The notes: a model not told the origin generated them from the letters alone. A stretch of 64,000 nt of DNA from Rhizobiaceae bacterium CPCC 101076 (GCA_003347645.1 QDFX01000010.1:62001-126000); one strand, 5' to 3'. Numbered from the stretch's first letter, positions 26,409 to 35,584 are shown. A program made the numbers and translations.

Positions 26409-26780
26409 ATGACGAGCAGGCTTTTCGCGACGGCGTTCTCACTGGTTCTCATCAGTTCCCATGCCAGTGCACATCACGGCTGGTCCTGGGCCGAGGCGGA
26501 TCAAGTCAATCTCGAAGGCACCGTCCAGGACATCTATATCGGCCCGCCGCATCCGACCCTGAAGGTCGCGACGTCCGATGGCGTCTGGACGGTCGAACTC
26601 GGCAATCCCAACCAGACCCAGCGCTCGGGTTTCGTCGAGGGGGCCGCCAAGAAAGGCGACCGGATCATCGCCCGCGGCAACCGCTCGCAGGACAAGGCCG
26701 AGAAGCGGATGAAGGCGGTGCAGATCACCGTCGGCGAGAAGCGTTTCGATATCTATCCGGACCGCATCAAGGCACAGTAA
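26409..26780 (+). CDS. DUF6152 family periplasmic protein
   Basis: 123 aa. Signal peptide (residues 1-21, ending ASA) followed by HHGWSWAEADQVNLEGTVQDIYIGPPHP, the hallmark of this small secreted family, which looks like an OB-fold barrel. A His-His pair immediately follows the predicted cleavage site and could bind metal. Function unknown. The next gene (membrane protein) starts 7 bp downstream, a pairing that suggests joint function. Confidence 0.8.
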   Translation: MTSRLFATAFSLVLISSHASAHHGWSWAEADQVNLEGTVQDIYIGPPHPTLKVATSDGVWTVELGNPNQTQRSGFVEGAAKKGDRIIARGNRSQDKAEKRMKAVQITVGEKRFDIYPDRIKAQ

Positions 26781-26787
26781 TTCCTGC

Positions 26788-27264
26788 ATGGAATTCCTGC
26801 AGGCTCTCTCGGACTGGCAGGTCGCAGCCGCGATCCGCCAGTCGCCCGTGCTCTATCCGCTGGTCAACGCGGCGCATATCCTGTCGCTGGGACTGGTGAT
26901 CGGTGCCATCGCCACGCTGGACCTTCGGCTGCTCGGCCTTTTCCGGACTGCCTCGGTCGCCGAACTTGCGCCGCCGCTCTGGCGTGTCGCGGCCGTCGGA
27001 GTGCTGTTCGCGGTCATGACCGGGTTTCTCCTGTTCAGCGTCCGCGCCCCGAGCTATGCGGCGAATCCGGCCTTCATCCTCAAGCTCGCGCTCGTCGGCA
27101 TCGGCCTGCTGAACGCCGTCGCGGTTCACGCCAACCCGCATTGGCGTCGAGCCCTGAATGGAGGCGCGGTTCATGGATCGATCCGCGTGTCGGCCGCCTT
27201 GTCGCTGCTGACCTGGACCGGTGCGATCTTCGCCGGTCGTTGGATCGGCTTCCTGCAGGACTAG
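26788..27264 (+). CDS. DUF6644-like four-helix membrane protein
   Basis: 158 aa, about four membrane segments (starting LVNAAHILSLGLVIGAIATLDLRLLG). The buried His in NAAHILSLG and a second in VAVHANPHW are conserved-looking and could be heme or metal ligands. It is co-transcribed with the DUF6152 gene. The role is unknown. Its stop codon overlaps that of the convergent small gene. Confidence 0.75.
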   Translation: MEFLQALSDWQVAAAIRQSPVLYPLVNAAHILSLGLVIGAIATLDLRLLGLFRTASVAELAPPLWRVAAVGVLFAVMTGFLLFSVRAPSYAANPAFILKLALVGIGLLNAVAVHANPHWRRALNGGAVHGSIRVSAALSLLTWTGAIFAGRWIGFLQD

Positions 27265-27458
27265 ATGGTCGGGACGAGTGCCTTGCCCATCCAGAACAGC
27301 GCGGTTCCGAGGAAGATGCCGAGCACGCAAGCGGCAGCCTGAATGCCGGCCTGCACCGTGAACGGTGTCTGTTCTTCCACTAACTCGCTGGTAACCCAAG
27401 GATCGTCGGACTCGATCGACTTGAGGTTGAACTGCGCTGGAGTGATGATCGGAACCAT
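27261..27458 (-). CDS. Small hypothetical single-pass membrane protein
   Basis: 65 aa with one C-terminal membrane helix (about 37-60, AGIQAAACVLGIFLGTALFWMG) and an acidic N-terminal half. No family recognised and the ribosome site is weak. Convergent overlap of 4 bp with the upstream plus-strand gene. Confidence 0.5.
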   Translation of the reverse strand: MVPIITPAQFNLKSIESDDPWVTSELVEEQTPFTVQAGIQAAACVLGIFLGTALFWMGKALVPTI

Positions 27459-27659
27459 GTCTGTGCCGTTCGGAAACGTCTGGCGCTGACATTATCGCAT
27501 TAGTTGCATCAAACGCGTTCCGAAAACTCGTAAAACTTTAAGGATCGAGCCGTCGTGTGCCTATTCGGGAAAGCTTCGCTTTACCGAGATTTCAGCTTCA
27601 GCCGAACTATCCCTATTAAGGCCGAGTTTGTCCGTTTCCGTTCGCAGCGGGAGCACGGA

Positions 27660-27752
27660 ATGAACGACACCGAGATCATAAAGCTGGTCGCGTATGCCGG
27701 CGCCGTCGGAATCCTGATTTCCGCCGTCGCCTACAAGCTCATCTTCCATTGA
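27660..27752 (+). CDS. Very small putative membrane protein (30 aa)
   Basis: MNDTEIIKLVAYAGAVGILI followed by a second hydrophobic stretch and a KLIFH tail: essentially one membrane helix. GGGAG lies about 6 bases upstream. Too short for homology from sequence alone, but the ribosome site and helix make it plausible. Confidence 0.4.
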   Translation: MNDTEIIKLVAYAGAVGILISAVAYKLIFH

Positions 27753-27758
27753 GCGGAT

Positions 27759-27938
27759 TTACCGCTCCTCACCGTCCAGGGCATGCTCGACAGCCGCGAT
27801 CGTCAATTCGAGATCCGCGATCTTTCGAAGAGCATTGTCGGAGGGCAGGCAACCGGCATCGGCGGCGTGTTCGAGCAGGCGGCGCTGCTCGTCGGACAAC
27901 AGCTTCACGAGCTGCTTGAGTTTCTGTTTGCTGGTCAT
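27759..27938 (-). CDS. Small hypothetical helical protein
   Basis: 59 aa from an internal ATG (MTSKQKLKQLVKLLSDEQRR); an alternative GTG start at 27980 adds 14 residues. It is almost entirely charged and helical, coiled-coil-like. No family recognised. It converges on the 30-aa gene with 6 bp between them. Confidence 0.45.
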   Translation of the reverse strand: MTSKQKLKQLVKLLSDEQRRLLEHAADAGCLPSDNALRKIADLELTIAAVEHALDGEER

Positions 27939-28130
27939 CGAGACGGCATAGTTGTGGTGCCGCGGAATTGCTAGACTCACCTAGTAAATGAGCGTGTACG
28001 ACGCACCATTCATTTGTCCGTGTTGCGGACGGGCACGCAACGGCATCGCGTTGACGAGAACGTGAAGTAACCTCCGTCACCCTCGCTACGTATCTGCGAG
28101 TGGGTTGGGCTGAGTTTTTGAGGGACTGAC

Positions 28131-29075
28131 ATGCTTTTCCGCCGTCCGAGCGATATCGCTCCGTCCGAGATCACGCCAAAGCACATCTTTCTGAACCGCC
28201 GCCAGATCATGGCGGGCGCGATCGGCTCCGCCGCAGCCATCATGCTTCCGGCGGTCTCGCATGCAGCATCGCTGCAGGTGACAAAGAGCCCGCTGTCGAC
28301 CGACGAGCCGGCGACCTCGCTCGACGACATCACGAGCTACAACAATTTCTATGAGTTCGGCACCGACAAGTCTGATCCGAAGGCGAATTCGGGGACACTG
28401 AAGACCAAACCCTGGACGGTGAAGGTCGACGGCCTCGTCGACAAGCCCGGCGACTACCAGCTCGAAGACTTCATCAAGCCTTACGCGCTGGAGGAACGCG
28501 TCTATCGGATGCGTTGCGTAGAGGGCTGGTCCATGGTCATCCCATGGGACGGCTTCCCGCTGGCCGAGGTCCTCAAACAGGTCGCGCCGCAGTCTGCCGC
28601 AAAATACGTTGCTTTTGAAACCCTCGTTCGTCCCGCGGAAATGTCGGGACAGCGCGGCTTCCTGCAGGCGCTCGACTGGCCCTATCGCGAGGGCTTGCGG
28701 CTCGATGAGGCGATGCACCCGCTGACCATTCTGGCGACCGGCATCTATGGCGAGCCGATCCCGAACCAGAACGGCGCGCCACTCAGGCTCGTCGTGCCGT
28801 GGAAGTACGGCTTCAAGGGCATCAAGTCGATCGTCCGCATCAGTTTGGTCGATAAGCAGCCGCAGACCTCATGGAACATGCAGAACGCGCGGGAGTACGG
28901 CTTCTATTCGAACGTCAATCCGGCGGTCGACCATCCGCGCTGGAGCCAGGCGACGGAGCGGCGGATCGGCGAGGGCGGCATCTTCGCCAAGCGTCGGCCG
29001 ACCTTGCCGTTCAACGGCTATGGCGACCAGGTCGCGAGCCTCTATTCCGGAATGGATCTTCGGACCTACTACTGA
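28131..29075 (+). CDS. msrP: Protein-methionine-sulfoxide reductase catalytic subunit MsrP
   Basis: 314 aa. Twin-arginine signal ([17 protein letters not shown], residues 22-38) fits export of a folded molybdopterin enzyme. The molybdenum ligand Cys129 lies in [18 protein letters not shown]; further MsrP motifs are [12 protein letters not shown] and the C-terminal [20 protein letters not shown]. It repairs oxidised methionines in periplasmic proteins using electrons from MsrQ, whose gene overlaps by one base. Confidence 0.95.
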   Translation: MLFRRPSDIAPSEITPKHIFLNRRQIMAGAIGSAAAIMLPAVSHAASLQVTKSPLSTDEPATSLDDITSYNNFYEFGTDKSDPKANSGTLKTKPWTVKVDGLVDKPGDYQLEDFIKPYALEERVYRMRCVEGWSMVIPWDGFPLAEVLKQVAPQSAAKYVAFETLVRPAEMSGQRGFLQALDWPYREGLRLDEAMHPLTILATGIYGEPIPNQNGAPLRLVVPWKYGFKGIKSIVRISLVDKQPQTSWNMQNAREYGFYSNVNPAVDHPRWSQATERRIGEGGIFAKRRPTLPFNGYGDQVASLYSGMDLRTYY

Positions 29076-29707
29076 TGCGCCTGACCGCTACCCAAGCGAA
29101 GTTCAGCGTCTGGCTGCTCTATGTCGTGGCGTTCTTGCCGGCGATCTGGATGGCCTGGCTGACCGTCAACGATGCGCTCGGCGCCGACCCGGTGCGGGAA
29201 CTGGAGCATCGCCTCGGGCTCTGGGCCCTCAGATTCCTGATCCTCGCGCTCTGCGTCACGCCGATCCGCCAGCTCTTCCGCATTAATCTGCTGCGCTACC
29301 GCAGGGCGCTCGGCCTGTCGGCATTCTGGTATGCGCTGATCCACCTGCTCGTCTGGCTGTTCCTCGATCGCCAGCTCGAAATGCAGGCGATCGTCGCGGA
29401 CATCATCAAGCGGCCCTACATTACGATCGGCATGGCCGCTTTTGCGCTCCTGATCCCGCTCGCGCTGACGTCGAACCGGTTCTCGATCCGCAAGCTCGGT
29501 GGAGCGGCCTGGGCCAGGCTGCACAAGCTCGCCTATGTGGCGACAGCCCTGGCCGCGCTGCATTTCGTGATGGTGGTGAAGTCCTGGCCGCCGGAACCTT
29601 TGATCTATTCCGCGATCGTCGCCACGCTGCTGCTCTTCCGCGCGGTCCAGGCCGCGCGGTTGAGGCGGCGGGCGGAACCAGCGCCGCTGCCTCGTCCCGC
29701 CCGCTGA
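29075..29707 (+). CDS. msrQ: Heme-binding membrane subunit MsrQ
   Basis: 210 aa; the ATG shares its A with the msrP stop (TGATG). About six membrane segments with ferric-reductase-like His residues (HRLGLWALRFLILALCVTPIRQ, ALIHLLVWLF, RLHKLAYVATALAALHFVM). Passes electrons from the quinone pool to MsrP. Confidence 0.93.
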   Translation: MRLTATQAKFSVWLLYVVAFLPAIWMAWLTVNDALGADPVRELEHRLGLWALRFLILALCVTPIRQLFRINLLRYRRALGLSAFWYALIHLLVWLFLDRQLEMQAIVADIIKRPYITIGMAAFALLIPLALTSNRFSIRKLGGAAWARLHKLAYVATALAALHFVMVVKSWPPEPLIYSAIVATLLLFRAVQAARLRRRAEPAPLPRPAR

Positions 29708-29711
29708 CGCA

Positions 29712-29979
29712 TCAGTCGTCGTCGCGCTTGCTGCGGATCACTTCAGCCGTGCGCGGATCGACCTTGAGGTCGACGCGATGGCCTTCCGGCGCCGTCGTAT
29801 CGATCTCGTAGAGGCCGTCATCGCTTTCGATCTCGGTGATGCGGGTGTTATCCGGTGGCTTCCAGCTTCGAGGAGACCGCGCTCGGGCTCAGCCAGTTGC
29901 TGCGATCGCCATGCCAGTCGTCGTCCGCGAGTGCCGGGACAGGACATCGTCGGTGGAACGATCGGCGATCCGCGCTCAA
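29712..29979 (-). pseudogene. Frameshifted PepSY-domain periplasmic protein
   Basis: Two minus-strand frames together encode one PepSY protein. The N-terminal part reads PVPALADDDWHGDRSNW then LSPSAVSSKLEATG and stops. The C-terminal part (RITEIESDDGLYEIDTT, then VDLKVDPRTAEVIRSKRDDD) continues in another frame after about 29850. No ATG or GTG opens the N-terminal part, and its signal peptide is also broken. PepSY genes often neighbour redox or heme membrane proteins such as MsrPQ. It is either a true pseudogene or carries two sequencing errors. The rest of the gap to 30082 shows nothing. Confidence 0.65.
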
Positions 29980-30082
29980 TCAGAGGCTCGATCGTCTGGT
30001 CTCCGAAGCCGTACACGCCTTGACTGCGAACGCTGCCGTCCGGGCGGTGGAGCATGCCGCCCGATTGTGGTTGGTCTGACGA

Positions 30083-32248
30083 CTAGCTGACGCGGCGAAG
30101 CGACGAGGTGTTTTCGACGACCGCCCCGGCGGGCGGAGCGGCCTCCAGCAGTTCGACGATCGAAGCGACCGGCGCCGGGCGCGACAGCAGGTAGCCCTGC
30201 AGGTATTCGCAGCCGCAAAGCCGCATCATCTGGGCCTGTTCGGCGGTCTCCACACCTTCGGAGACGACTTCGAGCTTCATGCTGTCGGCGACCGCGACCA
30301 GAGCGCGGACCAGGCCGATGCTTTCCGGATTGGTCGTCATCTCCTGCACGAACGAGCGGTCGATCTTGATGCGGTCGAGCGGGAAGGAGCGCAGAGCGCC
30401 GATCGACGAGAACCCGGTGCCGAAATCGTCCAGTGCCACGGTCACACCGAGCTTGCGGAGTTCCGCGAGCTTCCGGGCGGCGGCATCCGGATCGTCGATC
30501 AGGACGTTTTCGGTCAGTTCGATCTCGATCTGGTGCGGCTTCACGCGGTGGCGCTTCAGGATCTTCTGGAAACCCGCGGGATAGCTCGGGTCGCGGAGCT
30601 GCATCGGGGAGACGTTCACCGAGACACGCAGATCGGGCCAGTGGCGCATGTCCTGACAGACACGGTCGAGCACAAAGTCGCCGATGTCGCGGATCAGGCC
30701 GGACTCCTCAGCGGCTGCAACCAGCTTGGCCGGGGAGACATAGCCGAGCTCCGGCGAATTCCAGCGGATCAAGGCTTCGAGACCGGTCACCCCCATGTCG
30801 CTGGAGCGGGCGATCGGCTGGTAGAACACTTCGAGCTCGCCGGCTTGGAACGCATTCCAGAGATGGTTCTCGAATTGCTTCTTCTCGAGCGCGCCGGTCT
30901 CCATGGAAGACATGTAACCGAGCGGCTCGCGGACACCGTCGCCCTTGGCCTGGTACATCGCCATGTCGGCTTGGCGGATCAGTTCTTCCGCCTCCGCGTC
31001 GCCCGTTGCCGTGGTCGTGTAGCCGACCGCGCACGAGACATGGAATTCGACACCGCAAACGTTGAACGGAACCCCCAGGGCGCCGGACAGCATGGCCGCC
31101 ACGCCGGCGACGTTCGCGGCGTTCACGCCGACAAGCGCCACCACGAACTCGTCGCCGCCGACGCGGGCGAGCAGGGAGCCGGCCGGTAGAACCTGGACGA
31201 AACGCTCGGCGATTTCCCGGACGAGCTGGTCGCCACCATGGTGGCCGACTGAATCGTTGACCCCCTTGAAGCCGTTGATGTCGAGATAGATGACGGCGAG
31301 TTCACCGCGTGAGGCGGCTTGGCGGCATTGCTTGGAGCCTAGCAGTTCGCTCAAACCCTTGCGGTTGGACAATCCGGTGAGGTGGTCGCGACGTGCCGCG
31401 ATATTCGCCTGCTGCTCGCTCCACGACAGGGCGGATGCCAGGGTCCGGGCCCTGAAGCCGATCAGGAACATGGTCAGGGTGAACACGCCGAGTGCTCCGG
31501 CGAGCGGCATCGCCGCCGTCCGCAGCAGAGCCTCGCCAGGCTTCGGCGGTGTCCAGGTCAATTCAGCGATCGTCGCACCTGATGCGTCAGCCAGCGCAAA
31601 CGAGTCCTGCCCGTCGATGGGGTCGTTGGAGACGTTCAGGTCCTGGAGCAGGAAGCTCCGGCCGAGTTCGCCGAGCCGCTCCTCGTTGAGATATTGCGCC
31701 ATGATCAGCATGGGCATCGTCGATTTGTCGGAGCTGCCGGCCGTTTCGACAGGTGTGATCGGCGCGGCGCCGACCATCAGGACGCCGCTTGGCCCGCGGG
31801 CGAGGATCGTACGCGCTTGCGCCCGGTCCACCGGAACATTCCGCGTCACGTCCAGTGCGGTCTTGATGATGTCCTTGCTGACGATCGCGTCCGCCGCGTC
31901 GCCGCCTTCGAGAGCCCAGCCGTATTTGATCTCTCCTTCAGGGGAGACGATCACCAAGGCGTCGGCGATTTCGGTGCCTGTGATGCCGGTGCCGATGTTG
32001 GCGTCGATCCAGCCGCGGTCATCACGGTGATACGCCTGATAGGCTTCGTCCCACCAGGCATAGTCATTGGTCAGCGCTTCGAGTTTGTGCCGCGCGGAGG
32101 CCAGCCCCCCGGTCACCATGGTGCGGGTAGCCGACGCAGCCTCGATATCGTGCTGCTTCGCCATCCAGAATGTCATCAGGCCAACGGTCAGAAATGTGAC
32201 CATGGCTCCGATCGCCAGGCAGATCGTGATTTGGCGCGTCAAACTCAT
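30083..32248 (-). CDS. CHASE4-GGDEF-EAL cyclic-di-GMP enzyme
   Basis: 721 aa. Two membrane segments (about 8-28 and 250-272) flank a CHASE4 sensor, recognised by NDYAWWDEAYQAYH and IGTGITGTEIADALVIVS. The GGDEF domain has an intact signature (LARVGGDEFVVAL) and the EAL domain has GLEALIRWNSP plus DDFGTGFSSIGAL. No inhibitory RxxD site is visible. A dual or phosphodiesterase-only activity is possible. Divergent from the Cys-rich/SET operon across a 209-bp AT-rich gap. Confidence 0.92.
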   Translation of the reverse strand: MSLTRQITICLAIGAMVTFLTVGLMTFWMAKQHDIEAASATRTMVTGGLASARHKLEALTNDYAWWDEAYQAYHRDDRGWIDANIGTGITGTEIADALVIVSPEGEIKYGWALEGGDAADAIVSKDIIKTALDVTRNVPVDRAQARTILARGPSGVLMVGAAPITPVETAGSSDKSTMPMLIMAQYLNEERLGELGRSFLLQDLNVSNDPIDGQDSFALADASGATIAELTWTPPKPGEALLRTAAMPLAGALGVFTLTMFLIGFRARTLASALSWSEQQANIAARRDHLTGLSNRKGLSELLGSKQCRQAASRGELAVIYLDINGFKGVNDSVGHHGGDQLVREIAERFVQVLPAGSLLARVGGDEFVVALVGVNAANVAGVAAMLSGALGVPFNVCGVEFHVSCAVGYTTTATGDAEAEELIRQADMAMYQAKGDGVREPLGYMSSMETGALEKKQFENHLWNAFQAGELEVFYQPIARSSDMGVTGLEALIRWNSPELGYVSPAKLVAAAEESGLIRDIGDFVLDRVCQDMRHWPDLRVSVNVSPMQLRDPSYPAGFQKILKRHRVKPHQIEIELTENVLIDDPDAAARKLAELRKLGVTVALDDFGTGFSSIGALRSFPLDRIKIDRSFVQEMTTNPESIGLVRALVAVADSMKLEVVSEGVETAEQAQMMRLCGCEYLQGYLLSRPAPVASIVELLEAAPPAGAVVENTSSLRRVS

Positions 32249-32457
32249 GGCACCCCTCGACCTTGTGATCCTTTACACGACCGATCTTGCAGGCGCCTTT
32301 TAAGGTCTTCGCAAATCTTAGTTAATTTCGATTATTATTGTTAATCAACGGTTTACCAGTAGGGGCCGGCCTGACCCCGTTTGTATGCGATTGCCGCTAA
32401 GAGAGGTTTATGGTTTATAAAACGTTAACGTGATCGGTAGCGTGCGGGTCGGTCCAA
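32249..32457. promoter_or_regulatory. AT-rich divergent intergenic region
   Basis: The 209 bp between the GGDEF-EAL gene and the Cys-rich/SET operon are clearly AT-richer than the surroundings (for example around 32310-32360 and 32400-32440), as expected for divergent promoters. I could not place a convincing -35/-10 pair. Confidence 0.4.
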
Positions 32458-33366
32458 ATGTCGTCAATGAGTTCTGAAGCGACTCTCGGGCTGAATGAAG
32501 CCCCGGGTTGTCCCTTCCACGGCAGCGCCGACTTCGATTTCCAGAATTGGCTTCAGAAAGATCTGCTCTGTTCCGCGGGCAAGCGCGAGTTCAGGCACGG
32601 GCGCTATCAGCTTGCGCGTATCCGCAACGGACAGGAGCTGAAAGGCGCGATCGACAAGTTCCGCGATGCCGTGAAAGATCATTCCAAGACCGGCATGCTT
32701 TCGGTTCTCGATACGTGCGGCCGGCGTTTCGAGAACTCGTTCGAGGAATTGTCGGTGCTTGGCGATCTGATGTTCGAGGCGGGCCTGTGCTCGAGCGCGG
32801 AAGCGGTGGTCGACGGCGAGACCGTGGTGGTCGAGATCGAGACCGTCTGCCCGGTGACTGCGATCCCGACGGTCTACAGCTTCTTTCCCGTCGCGTTCTG
32901 CCAGAGCGCCGCCAATCCGGCGGACGAACTCTACGATCCGTCGCTCAGCGCGCCATTCACCGGCATCAACATGACCTCGGACGCCTTCGCCTTCGCGCTT
33001 CTCGTCCGCGACCAGTCGATCCGCCTCTATGGCGCTCCTCCGTCGGAGACGTGCGTGGACGCGAACCGCAAACTGTTCCATCACAGCGTGACGACATGGC
33101 AGAACATGTCCGCGAACACGATCTCGAGCTACAACAAGCGTTCGGCCTGCCCTGAGCGTGCGGTCCATCTCTCCGACGACCGCCGCAGCTGGTTCGCCGC
33201 CCACAACGATCCGGTCTTCGCTGAGCGGCGCAAGGAAGTGCACAGCCACGAAATGCCCGTCGTCTATGCGCAACGTCTGTGCGATATCTGGCTGTCCGCG
33301 TTGACCGATCGGCATATGCCGGCGGTGGGGCGGGAAGGACAGTCCGGCGGCGTTCTCGTCGGCTGA
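32458..33366 (+). CDS. Cys-rich protein of unknown function
   Basis: 302 aa, no signal peptide or membrane segment, so cytoplasmic. I do not recognise the family. Nine Cys residues (18, 38, 87, 111, 131, 148, 199, 231, 275), with CPFHG near the N-terminus and CPVTAIPTVYSFFP in the middle, look like possible metal or redox sites. The C-terminal third is His/Arg rich (LFHHSVTTWQ, EVHSHEMPVVYAQRLCDIWL). It is 12 bp upstream of a SET methyltransferase, which in turn overlaps an MFS gene, so it may be the enzyme's partner or substrate. Confidence 0.7.
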   Translation: MSSMSSEATLGLNEAPGCPFHGSADFDFQNWLQKDLLCSAGKREFRHGRYQLARIRNGQELKGAIDKFRDAVKDHSKTGMLSVLDTCGRRFENSFEELSVLGDLMFEAGLCSSAEAVVDGETVVVEIETVCPVTAIPTVYSFFPVAFCQSAANPADELYDPSLSAPFTGINMTSDAFAFALLVRDQSIRLYGAPPSETCVDANRKLFHHSVTTWQNMSANTISSYNKRSACPERAVHLSDDRRSWFAAHNDPVFAERRKEVHSHEMPVVYAQRLCDIWLSALTDRHMPAVGREGQSGGVLVG

Positions 33367-33378
33367 AACACGCGGTCT

Positions 33379-33801
33379 ATGAGCTACACCAATTTCGACC
33401 TCGTCGAGGTCCGTACCATCGGGGCCGATCACAAGTCGATCTATGCGCGCCGGAGCATTCCCGACGGCACGCTGCTCGGTTGCTTCGACGGTGAGGCCAT
33501 GGTCGCCGAACTCGCTGACCTGGAGACGCAGAAGGGCACCGACAGCTTCTTCTGGCGACAGTCGGTGCATCTTCGTATCGTCGGGACCCAGCTTCTGTAC
33601 CTGCTCCCGGTCAAGGAGCCCGACGGCGTCGACTACCTCAATCACAATTGCCGGGCGAATGCTCGCGTCGAGGACCAACTTTATGTCTATGCCGCGCGGG
33701 AGATCGCGGCGGGCGAGGAGATCCTGGCCGACTATCGGACGTTCAATCTCGTCAGCGAGGACATTCCCTGCTGGTGTCCTGAACCGCGTTGCCTGATCTG
33801 A
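33379..33801 (+). CDS. SET-domain lysine methyltransferase with post-SET motif
   Basis: 140 aa, a minimal SET domain. The SAM/lysine core motifs are present: YLNHNCRANA (residues 86-95, the NHxC motif) and GEEILADYRTFN with the catalytic-type Tyr119. A C-terminal post-SET cluster CWCPEPRC (residues 131-138) matches CxCx4C exactly and with Cys91 could hold a zinc next to the active site. Such proteins methylate lysines in proteins; the target here is unknown. It overlaps the MFS start by one base (TGATG). Confidence 0.85.
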   Translation: MSYTNFDLVEVRTIGADHKSIYARRSIPDGTLLGCFDGEAMVAELADLETQKGTDSFFWRQSVHLRIVGTQLLYLLPVKEPDGVDYLNHNCRANARVEDQLYVYAAREIAAGEEILADYRTFNLVSEDIPCWCPEPRCLI

Positions 33802-34952
33802 TGGCCGGCATGCGTCTGTGGCGGGTCGCCGGTGTTCTCGCGCTCATCGCAATCGAGGCATTTCTCTACGGCTATACCTATCCGTATTTCTCGCTCGCCC
33901 TTGAAAAGATCGGCCTGGCGAACTGGCTGATCGGCCTCAACGCCTCGCTCGCGGGCGCCGGCATCTTCATCGTCGGCCCGTTCCTTCCGAACGCGATAAA
34001 CCGCATCGGCCTCAAGACCATCGTCGCCGGCCAGTTCCTGCTGTCGCTTCTGTCCTTCGTCGCGATCCTGATGACCGAGGACGTGATCGTCTGGTTTATC
34101 GCGCGCTTCGTCATGGGAACGTGTTTCTCGACCCTGTGGACGACGACCGAGATCTGGCTGAACGGCGTCGTCAGCGACCGCCATCGCGGCCGTATCATCG
34201 GCGCCTCGGGCACCTTGTACGCTACCTGCCAGTTTCTCGGACCGGTCGTGCTGGGCCAGGTCGGCGTCGTCGGGGCAGTGCCGATCTGGACGGCGATCAT
34301 TCCGCTGGCCGTGGGTGTCGCGCTCGCGACGGCGATTCCCTCCGCAGTCGGCGATGCCGAGGAGGAAGATCTCGGCGATCTCAAGGGCCTGAAACTGGCC
34401 TGGGCGCTTGCCGGCAGCATCATCCTGATGGGCTTCTTCGCCGGCGTCGGCGAGACGGCGCTGCAAAGCCTTCTTCCGCTCTATGGCCTTGCCCACGGTC
34501 TCGACGACGCCCAGTCCTCCTATCTCGTCGCCATTTTCAGCCTCGGCGAAGCGGTCCTCGTCGCGGTCCTCGGCTGGCTCGCCGACCGCTGGGGACGGAA
34601 CGCGACGCTTCAGCTCTGTACCCTGCTCGCTGTCGCGACCATGCTCGCGCTCCCGCTCACAATGGGAATGCCGCTCGCCCGCGCACCGGTCCTGTTCCTC
34701 GCCGGCGGCGTAATCTCGGGCCTCTACACTCTGGGCGTCATCCTGATCGGGCAGGACTATCAGGGAACGCGCCTTGCGACCGTCTCGACCGGCTTCGCGA
34801 TGGCCTATGCCGCCGGCTCAATCATCGGATCGACGCCAGTGGGCGCGCTGATCGACCTCGTCGGGCCGGAAGGCCTGCCGCTGTCGATCGCCGCGGGCTT
34901 CGGACTGCTCGGCGCCGGGGTCTTCATGAGGAAACGGCCGGCTACCGCCTGA
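33801..34952 (+). CDS. MFS transporter
   Basis: 383 aa from the ATG at 33801. About 12 membrane segments; the loop between TM2 and TM3 and the GWLADRWGRNATLQLC motif A-like element in the second half are typical major facilitator features. A central DEEEDLGDLKG-like acidic loop separates the halves. Most like small-molecule exporters of the YcaD/UMF type. Third gene of the Cys-rich/SET operon; substrate unknown. Confidence 0.88.
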   Translation: MAGMRLWRVAGVLALIAIEAFLYGYTYPYFSLALEKIGLANWLIGLNASLAGAGIFIVGPFLPNAINRIGLKTIVAGQFLLSLLSFVAILMTEDVIVWFIARFVMGTCFSTLWTTTEIWLNGVVSDRHRGRIIGASGTLYATCQFLGPVVLGQVGVVGAVPIWTAIIPLAVGVALATAIPSAVGDAEEEDLGDLKGLKLAWALAGSIILMGFFAGVGETALQSLLPLYGLAHGLDDAQSSYLVAIFSLGEAVLVAVLGWLADRWGRNATLQLCTLLAVATMLALPLTMGMPLARAPVLFLAGGVISGLYTLGVILIGQDYQGTRLATVSTGFAMAYAAGSIIGSTPVGALIDLVGPEGLPLSIAAGFGLLGAGVFMRKRPATA

Positions 34953-35086
34953 GTGCCTCCACGCGAGTTCGCGCGGCTCCCTAGACCATCCAAACGCTTG
35001 CCGGATTCCTTTCCCGAACACGAAAATGTTCCTCGACACTCGCCGCAACCATTGAGAGCATCGGGTGCCTAGAGGGGGCTGAAGCC

Positions 35087-35299
35087 GTGATGGATGTGTC
35101 TGAGTTTCGTGACGAGAGTGAGCGTTTGGCGCGAGAGGCAGCGAGCGAACCGAACCCGATCATCAGGAAGATGCTGGAGACCCAGGCGATCTTCTTCAGC
35201 AGTGTCGCACAGGCCGAGGCGGCGGAAACCGATGCATCGATCTTCCAGGTGCGCCGGCTGATCCGCCGCGGTCCGGGGAACAGGCGGAGTGCCGCGTAG
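35087..35299 (+). CDS. Small helical hypothetical protein
   Basis: 70 aa from GTG (or the ATG one codon later). The pattern FRDESERLAREAASEPNPIIRKMLETQAIFFSSVAQAEAAE is like a short helical family common in Rhizobiales, with no known role. The ribosome site is poor (AGAGGGGG about 10 bases upstream). Confidence 0.5.
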   Translation: MMDVSEFRDESERLAREAASEPNPIIRKMLETQAIFFSSVAQAEAAETDASIFQVRRLIRRGPGNRRSAA

Positions 35300-35386
35300 G
35301 GCGAAGACGGGTTCAAGACGTCGCGCCCGGGAACTTCCGAGGCCGTCCGTTGCTTTACGCAACGAGCGAACATTTGGAGCTTTCCG

Positions 35387-35584
35387 ATGGGCGAGGACCC
35401 ACTTCTTCGGCTCGAAGCCGAACGCACCTGCATTTCCGGTCTGGACGAATGCGAGGTCGCCGCCTTCGCACTCGACGCGGGTATTGCCCGCAGCCAAGTC
35501 TATGAGCTGATCAAGAAATACGGCAACGACCGCAAGACGCTGCTTGCTGCGGCGCAGAGACTGACCGATAGCAACCGGGCCTGA
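35387..35584 (+). CDS. DUF3606-like small protein
   Basis: 65 aa. The segment EVAAFALDAGIARSQVYELI followed by KKYGNDRKTLLAAAQRL resembles the short DUF3606 fold, an all-helical putative DNA- or stress-related domain in Rhizobiales. TTTGGAGC lies just upstream. A 6-bp hairpin (CGGGCC/GGCCCG, 35576-35593) straddles its stop. Confidence 0.5.
   Translation: MGEDPLLRLEAERTCISGLDECEVAAFALDAGIARSQVYELIKKYGNDRKTLLAAAQRLTDSNRA

Noticed and set aside
27988-28065. 25-codon frame with a CPCC motif (MSVYDAPFICPCCGRARNGI)
   Set aside because: No ribosome site, tiny size and no partner gene; the Cys cluster could be chance. Not enough to call a gene.
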